A stretch of DNA of 58,512 nucleotides from an uncultured Maribacter sp. (GTDB taxonomy: Bacteria > Bacteroidota > Bacteroidia > Flavobacteriales > Flavobacteriaceae): positions 1-58,512 of the forward strand of contig CALHVP010000189.1 in NCBI GenBank assembly GCA_938038975.1. The letters run 5' to 3'. The position numbers and the translations under genes are program-made. A model generated the notes under the pieces. It searched no databases. It was given only the letters and a program-made list of their open reading frames with translations, and had not been told where the DNA came from. Below, one piece after another: positions 35,704 through 45,183 of this stretch. How positions within the stretch are numbered: the stretch's first letter is position 1; each line of letters starts with the position of its first letter.

Positions 35704-36807
35704 ATGATATCCGATTTACCCTTGCGAAAAATAATTCATGTAGATATGGATGCTTTCTATGCCTCGGTAGAGCAGCTAGATAACCCAGAACTAAGAGGAA
35801 AACCTATAGCTGTGGGCGGTAGCTCTCAAAGAGGTGTAGTCGCAGCAGCTAGTTATGAGGCACGTAAATTTGGTGTTCGTAGTGCTATGAGTAGTGTTAT
35901 AGCAAAACGCAATTGTCCAGAATTGATATTCGTAAAAGCGAGATTTGATCGCTATAAAGAGATTTCACAAAAAATAAGAGCTGTCTTTTTTGAATATACA
36001 GATCTGGTAGAGCCTTTATCCTTGGATGAGGCCTATTTAGATGTAACTATAAATAAAAAAGGAAACCCCTCTGCCTCATCAATTGCAACTGAGATAAGGT
36101 ATAGAATTCTACAGGAGACCGGCTTAAACGCATCTGCAGGAATATCTATAAATAAATTCATTGCAAAAGTAGCAAGTGATATCAATAAACCTAACGGTCA
36201 AAAGACTATAAATCCAGAAGAAGTACTTCAATTTTTAGAAGCATTAGACATAAGGAAATTTTATGGTGTTGGTAAGGTCACCGCTGAGAAGATGTACAAA
36301 CTTGGTATTTTCACCGGAAAAGATTTAAAAACAAAACAAATTGAATTTTTAGACAATCATTTTGGTAAAAGTGGAAGCTATTATTATAATGTAGTAAGAG
36401 GAATTCATAAAAGTGAAGTTAAGCCACATCGCGTTCCAAAATCTGTAGGTGCAGAACGAACATTTAATAAGAACCTGAGCAGTGAGGTTTTTATGTTAGA
36501 GCGTTTAGAACAAATTGCTGCCGAATTAGAAAGGCGACTCAAAAAGACAAATATAGCTGGTAAAACAGTGACCTTAAAAATCAAGTATAGTGATTTTACA
36601 TTGAATACGAGAAGCAAAACACTACTGTACTACATAGCAAGTAAAGATTTAATTTTGGAAACCGCTAAAGAATTATTGTATCAAGAAGAGCTTCAAAACT
36701 CTGTAAGATTACTAGGTATTTCACTTGCCAATCTTAATACTGATAAAAAAGAAAAAACCAAAACGGAACAAGAATCCATTTTGGTTCAATTAAAATTTGA
36801 TTTCTAA
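35704..36807 (+). CDS. dinB: DNA polymerase IV (Y-family translesion polymerase)
   Basis: A 367-residue Y-family polymerase that copies past damaged template bases. Catalytic carboxylates are in HVDMDAFYASVEQ (about 13-25) and SLDEAYLDV (about 100-108). The steric and finger region AASYEARKFGVRSAMSS and a C-terminal little-finger domain are present. It lacks an obvious C-terminal clamp-binding extension beyond ESILVQLKFDF, whose QLKF-like end may serve as one. Regulation is not evident from the sequence. Confidence 0.93.
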   Translation: MISDLPLRKIIHVDMDAFYASVEQLDNPELRGKPIAVGGSSQRGVVAAASYEARKFGVRSAMSSVIAKRNCPELIFVKARFDRYKEISQKIRAVFFEYTDLVEPLSLDEAYLDVTINKKGNPSASSIATEIRYRILQETGLNASAGISINKFIAKVASDINKPNGQKTINPEEVLQFLEALDIRKFYGVGKVTAEKMYKLGIFTGKDLKTKQIEFLDNHFGKSGSYYYNVVRGIHKSEVKPHRVPKSVGAERTFNKNLSSEVFMLERLEQIAAELERRLKKTNIAGKTVTLKIKYSDFTLNTRSKTLLYYIASKDLILETAKELLYQEELQNSVRLLGISLANLNTDKKEKTKTEQESILVQLKFDF

Positions 36808-36865
36808 CAAAAACCCTCACACAGCAAAAAACTGTGCAAGAGCTCTTTACTCCATTTACCAACTA

Positions 36866-37273
36866 TTACTCAACTGTTAACGTATTGTCTGTGGCTGTAG
36901 GGTTTAAGGGGCAAAAGTACACATACTCCCCTTTTACCAAGGTAGTAGGATTAGACATTTGTTTTTTTCCATCAGCTACTTGTTCTGTTACATAGGCAGT
37001 TTTGATATGGTTTTCAGGATTAGAAATATCTTCACCTTTTTTTACTAAAACAAAACCAACGTTATGACCTACTGCATTATTAGAAATCTCAAAAACATAG
37101 GTTCCTTCTGAAACTGTCATCTGTTTTTGTGTAAACTCTCCACTTGTTTGCTCCAAAGAAATGGTTTTAGAAGCAGACTTCATCATCTTGTCTTTCTGCA
37201 TCATTTTGTCTTGAGCACTTAATGACAATACTGTTCCAACTGCTAATACTAATACTGCGATTATTTTTTTCAT
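36866..37273 (-). CDS. Exported cupredoxin-like protein with Met-rich linker
   Basis: A 135-residue protein with a signal peptide (1-20, ending LSLSAQ), a Met-rich linker (DKMMQKDKMMK, about 22-32) and a cupredoxin-like domain (about 40-135). A candidate copper His (NNAVGHNVGF) and Cys (VYFCPLNP) are visible. The usual second His and axial Met after the Cys are absent, so a type 1 copper site may be incomplete. Met-rich linkers can bind Cu(I). It converges with dinB and lies downstream of the AhpD-like gene. Confidence 0.65.
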   Translation of the reverse strand: MKKIIAVLVLAVGTVLSLSAQDKMMQKDKMMKSASKTISLEQTSGEFTQKQMTVSEGTYVFEISNNAVGHNVGFVLVKKGEDISNPENHIKTAYVTEQVADGKKQMSNPTTLVKGEYVYFCPLNPTATDNTLTVE

Positions 37274-37367
37274 GTTTTCTAGTTTAATTTTGCTTCCATA
37301 TTAATAGAAGCACTTCGTTATATGAATTCTATTTATTAACCGGAATTGAACGACCGGTTTTCGCTTT

Positions 37368-37916
37368 TTATAATTCAACTGTCTCCAAAGGTTGTGCTAT
37401 TGGGAAATCTACAGGCACATCAGTAGTTTTATGTAGGTAATTAGAAATCGTCTTATCCCCTACTAAAACAATGGTGTCAACTAGATTTTCTTTTGTCCAA
37501 CCCGTGTTTAAGAAATGATCTACAACATTGCTATCTGTACCACCTCTATTTTCCGTCATATTTTTTGCTAATTTGGCTAAAGCATCCAACTTAGTATCAA
37601 AAGAAGCTTTACCGCTTCTAAGCTCCAAAATTTCAGCGTCGTTAAAACCATTAATTTTGCCAATGGCAGTATGGGCAGCCAGACAGTAAGAACATTCGTT
37701 AACTTGGCTAACAGCAAGGTTCACGACCTCCTTTTGTTTTGCATTTAAAGAAGTTTTAGCTCCACTAAGTGCTAGGTAATTACCTAGTGCGTTTGTTGAA
37801 TGCGCGTAGGTTGCATAAAGATTGGGTACAAAACCAAGAGCATTTTCAAGATTATCAAAAATTACTTGGTTACTTTCAGTTACTTCTTCTCTCGTTGGTA
37901 CGTTAAATGTGCTCAT
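37368..37916 (-). CDS. Carboxymuconolactone decarboxylase / AhpD-like protein
   Basis: A 182-residue protein of the alkylhydroperoxidase AhpD-core superfamily. The redox motif CSYCLAAH (CxxC, about 83-90) with a trailing His is intact, pointing to a peroxidase or redox function rather than decarboxylation. It lies downstream of an AraC regulator on the same strand and just upstream of the cupredoxin gene. A stress-responsive group controlled by the AraC protein is plausible (inference). Confidence 0.85.
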   Translation of the reverse strand: MSTFNVPTREEVTESNQVIFDNLENALGFVPNLYATYAHSTNALGNYLALSGAKTSLNAKQKEVVNLAVSQVNECSYCLAAHTAIGKINGFNDAEILELRSGKASFDTKLDALAKLAKNMTENRGGTDSNVVDHFLNTGWTKENLVDTIVLVGDKTISNYLHKTTDVPVDFPIAQPLETVEL

Positions 37917-37994
37917 ACTATTAATTTTTTATTGTCTATCAGTAAAGTCAGAGGCATTTCCTAATCCTTCACTTCAATACTGGTTACTATTTAA

Positions 37995-38150
37995 TTAAAT
38001 TGATATAAAAGATTTCTCTGAATCACAATAGAAATCATGATGATGCTTTTGATCACAATGTGCTTCTGTGTTAATACTGGTTGATTCAGATTTTTTTGTT
38101 TGTCTAAAGATTTCAATTAGATTGAAAATGGAAGGGTGTTTTATTTGCAT
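37995..38150 (-). CDS. Possible His/Cys-rich small protein, 51 aa
   Basis: A short frame begins MQIKHPSIFNLIEIFRQTKK and ends EAHCDQKHHHDFYCDSEKSF plus ISI. The C-terminal CxxxHHHxxxC cluster could bind metal. An in-frame TTG at 38190-38192 would extend it by 14 residues. It lies in the 326-bp gap between the AraC regulator and the AhpD-like gene, on the same strand. No family is recognised, and it may not be translated. The rest of this gap is otherwise featureless. Confidence 0.35.
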   Translation of the reverse strand: MQIKHPSIFNLIEIFRQTKKSESTSINTEAHCDQKHHHDFYCDSEKSFISI

Positions 38151-38242
38151 CTCTCTTTGTGTTTTAAGTTCACTACAAAGATGCGATGACAAACAGGGTA
38201 TTTTTTAGGAGCTATTGCCCGACTACTTGTACAAATTTCCCT

Positions 38243-39091
38243 TTATGAAGATAAATTGATGTTTTCCCTGTATTGCGAGGGCGATTTGCCAGTCATTTTT
38301 TTGAAAAAGCGACTAAAATGGGAAGGATCATTAAATCCAAGTTCAAAAGATATTTCCTGATTCTGTTTATCCGTAAAATTAATTAGTCGTTTGGCTTCTA
38401 ACGTTAAACGCTCTAAAATTATCTGTTGCGGGGATTTTTGATTATAAAGCGCAAATAGGTTAGATAAAGTCTTAGGGCTTTTAAAAAGAAGCGCTGCATA
38501 ATCACTTACCTTTCTCTTAGTCTTAAAATGAGTATCCACTAAAACATTAAACTTACGCACTACATTTATCTGCTCGTTGTTCATTGTTTTAACAATCAGC
38601 TGTTCTTTTGCCAATCTAGTACAGATTATGATTAGACGTTTTAAAAGCATTTGAAGCATATCTCCCTGAATTTGATCCGAAGTGGAAAACTCCTCAATAA
38701 AAATATCATGAAGAAGGTTAAACTTTGATAATTGACTTTCTGGAATTGTTATAATTGGTAAATCTTGTGTGCCAAAAAACAATATCCCATTACAAGAAAC
38801 CTCACTATCATGATCATTTATACAGTAAAACTCTCTATTAAAAAGAAAGGCTGTTAATGGAGCTTCATTTATATGATAAGAAACATGCTGTAAATAAGTA
38901 ATTGTTACCAGTTGGTTGGGACTTAATTGTATCTCTAAACCATCAATACTAAAAGGTACATTACAATCATTTCTATTCCATAAAACAGCAATCATAGTTG
39001 AAGCTTGCGGAAAATGATTTTGATCATTATAGACATCATTACTATAGCCAAGAATGGCTTCTAATTTAATATCATGATACTGGTAATGCAT
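38243..39091 (-). CDS. AraC family transcriptional regulator
   Basis: A 282-residue regulator with an N-terminal cupin-like sensing domain (about 1-150) and a C-terminal double helix-turn-helix (about 185-280). The AraC signature is EISFELGFNDPSHFSRFFKK followed by MTGKSPSQYR. It is divergent from the PAS gene and upstream of the small ORF and AhpD-like gene on the same strand, which are likely targets. Confidence 0.92.
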   Translation of the reverse strand: MHYQYHDIKLEAILGYSNDVYNDQNHFPQASTMIAVLWNRNDCNVPFSIDGLEIQLSPNQLVTITYLQHVSYHINEAPLTAFLFNREFYCINDHDSEVSCNGILFFGTQDLPIITIPESQLSKFNLLHDIFIEEFSTSDQIQGDMLQMLLKRLIIICTRLAKEQLIVKTMNNEQINVVRKFNVLVDTHFKTKRKVSDYAALLFKSPKTLSNLFALYNQKSPQQIILERLTLEAKRLINFTDKQNQEISFELGFNDPSHFSRFFKKMTGKSPSQYRENINLSS

Positions 39092-39289
39092 AAAAAAATA
39101 GTTTAAAAAGGAATATTTTAATCAATCAGTCTCTTTTTTTGTTCAGCCTTTACAGAAAAAAAGAAAATAATACCTACCAACTATTAAACAAGAGTGTTAA
39201 TCATTCCTATTAATTTGAACTCAATAAATGCTTTTAATAGCTTTATAGGAAATTGCTATGAAAAAGATTTTAAACATTATTGAATAATT

Positions 39290-39811
39290 ATGGATATTGG
39301 AAACTATGATGATGCTATAAGAAAGTTTCATAAATCATTAGACATAAAGCCCCTACCTATTTCATCATGGGATTTTTATGCAGTTAATTTTGATAAAAAA
39401 TGTGATGAAGTCAATGACTTAAAATCACTTTCTAGATTAGCGAAGGAAAACTCATGGGCGTTTAACCAAAACGTAATTAAAGAAGAGCTCCAAGACAAAG
39501 GTCATGTAATCGTAATTACAGATGCTAAATTGAATATTGTTTATGCAACTAAAAACATCTGGCAAATGAATGGTTACAAACCTGAGCAGATTATTGGTAA
39601 TAAACCTAAGATGTTCCAGGGTGAAAAAACATGTAAAAAATCATTGAATTTAATCTCCTCAGCAATAAAAGAGCAAAGATCATTTGAAACTATTGTGACT
39701 AATTATAGAAAAGATGGATCTACTTACAAATGTTGGATTCACGGGCAACCAGTGCTCGACAATAAAGGAAAAGTAGTAAACTTCATCGCCTTTGAGCGTG
39801 AGGTAGCATAA
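39290..39811 (+). CDS. PAS-domain protein, 173 aa
   Basis: A single PAS domain (about 70-172) follows a 65-residue helical N-terminus. Visible motifs are VIVITDAKLNIVYATKNIWQ, GYKPEQIIGNKPKMFQGEKT and YRKDGSTYKCWIHGQPV. The loop resembles that of LOV domains, but the flavin-adduct Cys is replaced (NKPKMFQ instead of NCRFLQ), so blue-light photochemistry is not expected. No output domain is attached. It is divergent from the AraC regulator. Confidence 0.8.
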   Translation: MDIGNYDDAIRKFHKSLDIKPLPISSWDFYAVNFDKKCDEVNDLKSLSRLAKENSWAFNQNVIKEELQDKGHVIVITDAKLNIVYATKNIWQMNGYKPEQIIGNKPKMFQGEKTCKKSLNLISSAIKEQRSFETIVTNYRKDGSTYKCWIHGQPVLDNKGKVVNFIAFEREVA

Positions 39812-39822
39812 GACTCTAAAAT

Positions 39823-39849
39823 AAAAAACCCGCTTATAGCGGGTTTTTT
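39823..39849. terminator. Bidirectional terminator between the PAS gene and pyk
   Basis: AAAAAACCCGC pairs with GCGGGTTTTTT over 11 bp around a TTATA loop. It serves both convergent genes. Confidence 0.9.
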
Positions 39850-39871
39850 AATACTACTTATTGATCTGTCT

Positions 39872-41314
39872 TTAGAAGTTACAGCTTTCAATTTCTGTTA
39901 CTCTAAGCGTATTAACCATTCCTTTTTCTTTAATTGGCATAGCGGCTAAACTAACCAACATATCTCCAACCTCTAAGAATCCCTTCTTGCATGCCATTCT
40001 ATTGACATCATCTATAGTTTCGTCTGTAGAAACAAATTTGTCATAATAGAACGCTTTTACTCCCCACAATAAATTTAACTGAGTAAGTATTCTTTTATTA
40101 GAAGTAAATACTAAGATATGTGCACTTGGTCTCCAAGCAGAAATCTGAAAGGCAGTATACCCACTATTAGTCAAAGTTGATATTCCTTTTGCCTTAATTT
40201 CATTTGCCATTAAAGCAGCATGATAACAAATTGATTTTGTAATGTACCGTTTTGTTCTCACATGAGGCGGTTCGTGCGGAACTTTTATAAGTTCACTTCC
40301 CTCAACACTTTTTAAGATACTGGTCATTTTCTCAATCACCTGCACTGGATAATTACCTACAGAAGTCTCACCAGATAACATTACAGCATCTGCTCCATCC
40401 ATAACTGAGTTTGCTACATCATTAACCTCAGCTCTAGTTGGTGTAAGGCTAGTAATCATAGTCTCCATCATCTGTGTGGCAATGATTACCGGAATTCTTG
40501 CCTTTTTTGCACGTAATACTAATTGTTTTTGAATCAACGGAACTTCGTGTGCAGGAACTTCTACACCTAAATCTCCACGGGCTACCATTAAACCATCACA
40601 ATATGCTACAATTTTATCTATATTCTTAACAGCTTCTGGCTTTTCAATTTTTGCTATAATTGGAATTTTGTGCTCAGAATGTTTGCTAATAATATTTTGC
40701 AAATCGATAAGATCTTGACTAAATCTTACAAAAGAAAGTGCTATCCAGTCAACATCTAAAGAAATTGCATACTCTGCATCCTTAATATCCTTTTCTGTAA
40801 GTGCAGGCAAGGATATATCTGTATTAGGCAAGTTTACTCCTTTTTTAGATTTTAAAGGCCCACCTTGTATAACCTTGGCTTTAACCTCGTTTTTTCCATT
40901 CGTAGCAACAACTTCAAACATAAGTTTTCCGTCATCTAAAAGTATACGTTCACCAGCTTTTACATCTCTAGGAAATTCTTTGTAATTCATATACACTCGT
41001 TCCGCAGTACCTTCAAAAGGTTTTCCAGTTGCGAATGTAATTTCATCTCCAGGGCTAACTACAACTTCACCTGCCATTACACCTACCCTTAGTTTTGGGC
41101 CTTGTAAATCTGCTAGGATAGAGGTGCTAATTTCTAGTTCTTGATTAAGTTCACGAATCATAGCAACACGTTCCTTCACATCTGCATAATCTGCATGTGA
41201 AAAGTTGATTCTGAAAACATCTACCCCTGCTAACATCATGCTTCTTAGCACTTCTTTAGTACTAGTAGCTGGTCCTAAAGTGGCTACAATTTTTGTCTTT
41301 TTTAAAGTTGGCAT
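39872..41314 (-). CDS. pyk: Pyruvate kinase
   Basis: A 480-residue glycolytic enzyme that transfers phosphate from phosphoenolpyruvate to ADP. Signature segments are KIVATLGPAT, INFSHADYADV, the active-site IIAKIEKPEAVKN and the MVARGDLGVEVPAHEVPLIQ motif. DAVMLSGETSVGNYPV and a full C-terminal domain follow. Only 2 nt separate it from the IPExxxVDY gene upstream. Confidence 0.95.
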   Translation of the reverse strand: MPTLKKTKIVATLGPATSTKEVLRSMMLAGVDVFRINFSHADYADVKERVAMIRELNQELEISTSILADLQGPKLRVGVMAGEVVVSPGDEITFATGKPFEGTAERVYMNYKEFPRDVKAGERILLDDGKLMFEVVATNGKNEVKAKVIQGGPLKSKKGVNLPNTDISLPALTEKDIKDAEYAISLDVDWIALSFVRFSQDLIDLQNIISKHSEHKIPIIAKIEKPEAVKNIDKIVAYCDGLMVARGDLGVEVPAHEVPLIQKQLVLRAKKARIPVIIATQMMETMITSLTPTRAEVNDVANSVMDGADAVMLSGETSVGNYPVQVIEKMTSILKSVEGSELIKVPHEPPHVRTKRYITKSICYHAALMANEIKAKGISTLTNSGYTAFQISAWRPSAHILVFTSNKRILTQLNLLWGVKAFYYDKFVSTDETIDDVNRMACKKGFLEVGDMLVSLAAMPIKEKGMVNTLRVTEIESCNF

Positions 41315-41316
41315 AC

Positions 41317-41781
41317 TTAAAATATTAAGTTGTTCTTTGATTTTAACTTGTCTGTCTCTAATGCATATGCTGTAATTACCTTGGGCATTTTCATTAGTGT
41401 TTTTACTGTTTTTTCTATATCTATACTTTCATCATCTTCTATCTTTAGAAAATAATCAACATCCTTGTGTTCTGGTATTAATCGTGGTATACTAAACGTT
41501 GTTTCATTCTGAAACAAGTCCTTGTTCACTTGCTTCTCTTTTTTCACGCTTAGATTTGCAACCAGAACCCAATAGGTATCTTGAAATTCATCTGACCACT
41601 CAAACCAAGGAAAACAACTATTTTCTGTGAGCTCAAAATCGCTCTTGGACCTTTTAAAACTTGTTTGAAGCATCTGGTTTACACCATATGCTAAAGCAAA
41701 GTCCTCCAATGTGCTATGTATCGCAATCAAAGCAAATGAATCATCGTAAAAATCTTCGTTTAATTTGTATACTGCTGCCAT
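41317..41781 (-). CDS. IPExxxVDY family protein
   Basis: A 154-residue protein carrying the family-defining motif in RLIPEHKDVDYFLKIEDD (about 110-127). The family is known only from Bacteroidota and has no assigned function. Its constant place between rnc and pyk suggests a conserved housekeeping role. It is translationally close to pyk (2-nt gap), while 113 nt separate it from rnc. Confidence 0.92.
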   Translation of the reverse strand: MAAVYKLNEDFYDDSFALIAIHSTLEDFALAYGVNQMLQTSFKRSKSDFELTENSCFPWFEWSDEFQDTYWVLVANLSVKKEKQVNKDLFQNETTFSIPRLIPEHKDVDYFLKIEDDESIDIEKTVKTLMKMPKVITAYALETDKLKSKNNLIF

Positions 41782-41894
41782 AGATACAGAAAGACGTAAA
41801 TATAGAACTATTAAGGAATAATGCCTAACAAGAGTAGGCTTTAAGCGGTATTAAAAGTTACGCAAACGTTAGCGTTTTGTTGCATTTTCATTTT

Positions 41895-42629
41895 TCAACG
41901 CTTCATTTTGTCTTGAAGCGCAAAAAATGCTCTTTTAGATGCTCGTTCTTCCGCTTTCTTTTTTGAAGTTGCTCTTGCTTTTGCAACCACAGTGCCTCCG
42001 ATAGAAAGTTTAACCGCAAAATGCTTTAAAGAATCATTCCCAGTATCCTCGTAGACATTAAAATCAAAAGATTTTTTTTGCTTTTGGCACCATTCTATTA
42101 CCAAACTCTTGTAGCTGATAACCCTACCTTCTAGTTGTTCTATATCTACGTATGGCTCTATGACTCTTTTCTTAATAAATTTATTGCAGTACACATAACC
42201 TCTATCCAAATAGATAGCACCAACTAGCGCTTCAAAAACGTTTCCGTGAATATTTTCCCCAAAATGTGATTTAGGAATCCTACTCTCTACGAAATCTATA
42301 AGTTTAAGGTCTTTTCCTAATTCATTTAGGTGTTCCCTACTAACAACTTTACTACGCATTTTAGTAAGGTAGCCCTCATCACCATTTGGCACTTCGTTGT
42401 AAAGATGTTTAGATATAATAGTTCCTAACATGGAATCACCAAGAAACTCTAACCGCTCATAATTCAACGCATTTCCGTCTTCATCCCTTTTATTCATGGA
42501 ACGATGCAGAAAAGCTTTCTTATAAAATGCGATGTTTTTAGGTTTAAAACCTAGTATTTTTTTAATTCCTAAAAAAAAGTCCCCATCCATTTTTGAATGG
42601 GAACCAAATATATTTTTAGGAAATTCCAT
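41895..42629 (-). CDS. rnc: Ribonuclease III
   Basis: A 244-residue double-strand-specific endonuclease. The catalytic domain carries the signature ERLEFLGDSMLGT (about 59-71) and the second acidic motif VFEALVGAIYLDRGY. A C-terminal double-stranded RNA-binding domain follows (about 165-240, KAEERASKRAFFAL). It lies 8 nt after fabF. It processes rRNA and small RNAs, so it could act on duplexes formed by the RNAs near 49 kb. Confidence 0.95.
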   Translation of the reverse strand: MEFPKNIFGSHSKMDGDFFLGIKKILGFKPKNIAFYKKAFLHRSMNKRDEDGNALNYERLEFLGDSMLGTIISKHLYNEVPNGDEGYLTKMRSKVVSREHLNELGKDLKLIDFVESRIPKSHFGENIHGNVFEALVGAIYLDRGYVYCNKFIKKRVIEPYVDIEQLEGRVISYKSLVIEWCQKQKKSFDFNVYEDTGNDSLKHFAVKLSIGGTVVAKARATSKKKAEERASKRAFFALQDKMKR

Positions 42630-42637
42630 AAACTAGT

Positions 42638-43888
42638 CTAGTTTATTTTCTTGAAGACGACACAAGCATTGTGTCCTCCAAAACCAAAAGTATTGCTCAT
42701 AGCAACATTTACTTCTCGTTTTTGAGCTTTATTTAAGGTAAGATTTAAACTAGGGTCTATATTCTCATCCACAGTAGTATGGTTAATTGTTGGTGGTACA
42801 ATGCCGTGCTCCATAGATAGTATAGAAGCGATAGCTTCTATTGCACCTGCTGCACCTAACAAATGTCCTGTCATAGATTTTGTAGAATTGATATTGATAT
42901 TCTTAGCATGTGACCCAAACACCTCTGATATCGCCTTTAATTCGGCCACATCACCTAAAGGAGTAGATGTACCATGTGTGTTTATAGCATCAACCTCTTC
43001 TATTTTTAACCCTGCATCTCGCAAACAGTTTTCCATAACTTTAACTACACCAATACCATCTGGATGAGGCGCAGTCATATGGTAAGCATCACTAGAAAGT
43101 CCGCCACCAGCAACCTCTGCATAAATTTTAGCTCCTCTTGCTTTTGCATGTTCATATTCTTCTAGAACTAGTGCTCCTGAGCCTTCTCCTAGAACAAAAC
43201 CATCTCTAGTAGCATCGAAAGGTCTCGAAGCTGTTTCTGGGCTATCGTTTCTAGTAGATAAAGCGTGCATAGCTCCAAACCCACCCATACCTGCAATCGT
43301 TACTGCAGCTTCACTACCTCCTGTAATAATGACGTCACAATGTCCTAAACGGATATAGTTCAAGGCGTCTATCATTGCATTTGCAGCAGATGCACAAGCA
43401 GAAACTGTTGTATAGTTAGGACCCATAAAACCATGTTTTATAGAAATGTTTCCAGGTGCAATATCCGCAATCATTTTAGGGATAAAGAAAGGATTAAATC
43501 GAGGAGTTCCGTCACCGGCAGCAAAATTCATAACCTCATTTTGAAAGGTTTCCAATCCGCCAATACCTGCGCCCCAAATTACTCCTACACGGAATTTGTC
43601 TATTTTATCTAAGTCTAGCTTAGAGTCTAATATAGCTTCATCTGAAGATATAAGGGCGTATTGCGCAAATTTATCTAGCTTACGTCCTTCTTTTCTGTCA
43701 AAATGATCGTTGATATCATAATTTTTTAACTCACAGGCGAATTTTACCTTGAATTTTTCTGTATCATAATAGGTAATTGGCGCTGAGCCACTTTTACCAT
43801 TTATAAGACCGTCCCAATATTCCTCTATATTATTACCTATTGGTGTTAGTGCACCCAATCCGGTAACCACAACTCGCTTTAATTGCAT
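42638..43888 (-). CDS. fabF: Beta-ketoacyl-ACP synthase II
   Basis: A 416-residue condensing enzyme of fatty-acid elongation that uses malonyl-ACP. The catalytic Cys lies in TVSACASAANAM, with His residues in NTHGTSTPLGD and in the SMTGHLLGAAGAIEA segment. Length and N-terminal MQLKRVVVTGLGALTP are typical. It lies downstream of acpP in the standard order acpP-fabF-rnc. Confidence 0.96.
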   Translation of the reverse strand: MQLKRVVVTGLGALTPIGNNIEEYWDGLINGKSGSAPITYYDTEKFKVKFACELKNYDINDHFDRKEGRKLDKFAQYALISSDEAILDSKLDLDKIDKFRVGVIWGAGIGGLETFQNEVMNFAAGDGTPRFNPFFIPKMIADIAPGNISIKHGFMGPNYTTVSACASAANAMIDALNYIRLGHCDVIITGGSEAAVTIAGMGGFGAMHALSTRNDSPETASRPFDATRDGFVLGEGSGALVLEEYEHAKARGAKIYAEVAGGGLSSDAYHMTAPHPDGIGVVKVMENCLRDAGLKIEEVDAINTHGTSTPLGDVAELKAISEVFGSHAKNININSTKSMTGHLLGAAGAIEAIASILSMEHGIVPPTINHTTVDENIDPSLNLTLNKAQKREVNVAMSNTFGFGGHNACVVFKKIN

Positions 43889-43997
43889 GAAATTTGTTTT
43901 AGTTGAAAGTACAAACCAATGTAAATTAAAAAAAATTATCCATGCGGAGCATTTACCACATGGATAATTTTAAATTCTATCTAAGAGAAATCATAAA

Positions 43998-44231
43998 TTA
44001 CTTTGCTTCTTCTATGTAGCTGATGGCTTGGCCAACTGTTGCGATGTTCTCAGCTTGGTCGTCTGGAATTTGAATATCAAATTCTTTTTCGAACTCCATG
44101 ATTAACTCAACAGTATCCAATGAATCTGCCCCTAAATCGTTAGTAAAGCTAGCTTCCGTTACCACTTCGTTTTCATCAACTCCTAATTTATCAACGATGA
44201 TAGCTTTAACTCTTGATGCAATGTCTGACAT
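43998..44231 (-). CDS. acpP: Acyl carrier protein
   Basis: The 77-residue acidic carrier has Ser37 in [10 protein letters not shown] as the phosphopantetheine site. It is first in the acpP-fabF-rnc unit and is divergent from purN. Confidence 0.97.
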   Translation of the reverse strand: MSDIASRVKAIIVDKLGVDENEVVTEASFTNDLGADSLDTVELIMEFEKEFDIQIPDDQAENIATVGQAISYIEEAK

Positions 44232-44264
44232 AATAATATTGGTTTTAAAAATTTAAATTGATGG

Positions 44265-44272
44265 CAAAAATA
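44265..44272 (-). promoter_or_regulatory. -7 element TATTTTTG for acpP
   Basis: On the minus strand TATTTTTG fits TAnnTTTG and ends 33 nt before the acpP ATG. No convincing -33 TTG is seen at the expected spacing. Confidence 0.4.
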
Positions 44273-44515
44273 AAAAACTTTGGTTTAATAACACGTTTTG
44301 TCGTTAAAATGTGAGGTAATTTAATAAAATTAAATACAAGAGTGGTAATTTTACCTAGTTAATTATTTTGTTTTGGTGCAGTTTGTGGTTGTAGAAAAAG
44401 TTGTAGAACATGAGATATATACTATTTAACAGGTGAACTCTTATTTCTTTTACTTTATTTCATTTTCCATGGCGGTACTAAAATTACGATATGTCTTTAC
44501 ACTAAAACTTTTTTA

Positions 44516-45094
44516 TTGAAACCTAAACAACTTGTCTTACTTGCCTCCGGTTCTGGCTCTAATGTAGAAAACATAGCTAAGTATTTTGAGACCGCCTCAA
44601 ATATTACCATTGCCACTGTATTAACTAACAAAAGGGATGCCAAAGTTATTGATAGATGCAATAGATTGAAAATCAACTGTTTATATTTTAACAAACAAGC
44701 CTTCTCTGAGAGTGATTGTATCTTAAACCTACTAAAATCTATAAATCCAGACCTTATAGTTTTGGCTGGGTTTCTTTGGAAAATTCCAGAAAAATTAATC
44801 CTAGCGTTTCCAAATAAAATAATAAACATACATCCGGCTCTTTTACCAAAGTACGGTGGAAAAGGCATGTATGGTAATCATGTTCATGAGGCAGTCAAAG
44901 AAAGTAAAGATGCCCAAACTGGTATTACTATACATTATGTAACAGCTAATTATGACGAAGGTGCCATAATCCATCAAGCAACAACGAAAATTCTCCCAGA
45001 AGACAAAGTAGAACAAATAGCAGGGAAAGTTCACCAATTGGAATATGAACATTTTCCAAAAGTGATAGAAGGATTATTATCCAAAGAGAATTAA
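44516..45094 (+). CDS. purN: Phosphoribosylglycinamide formyltransferase (TTG start)
   Basis: A 192-residue enzyme of purine synthesis that formylates GAR using 10-formyl-THF. Family motifs are LASGSGSNVENI near the N-terminus, LAGFLWKIP, INIHPALLPKYGGKGMYG and TGITIHYV. No in-frame ATG or GTG lies upstream before noncoding sequence, so translation must begin at the TTG 44516-44518. It is divergent from acpP and upstream of the RNase H gene. purF lies 1.9 kb further on. Confidence 0.9.
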   Translation: MKPKQLVLLASGSGSNVENIAKYFETASNITIATVLTNKRDAKVIDRCNRLKINCLYFNKQAFSESDCILNLLKSINPDLIVLAGFLWKIPEKLILAFPNKIINIHPALLPKYGGKGMYGNHVHEAVKESKDAQTGITIHYVTANYDEGAIIHQATTKILPEDKVEQIAGKVHQLEYEHFPKVIEGLLSKEN

Positions 45095-45183
45095 TTAAAA
45101 GAAAAATAGAAGTACCGGGGCAATCGTACAGCTTTTCTCTTCATAAAAATAAAAGATTGTATTCCGTGTGACAAAACTAAAAA

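Noticed and set aside
39290-39811. LOV photoreceptor call for the PAS protein
   Set aside because: The loop resembles LOV (GNKPKMFQGEKT), but the essential flavin-binding Cys is absent, so only a generic PAS call is supported.
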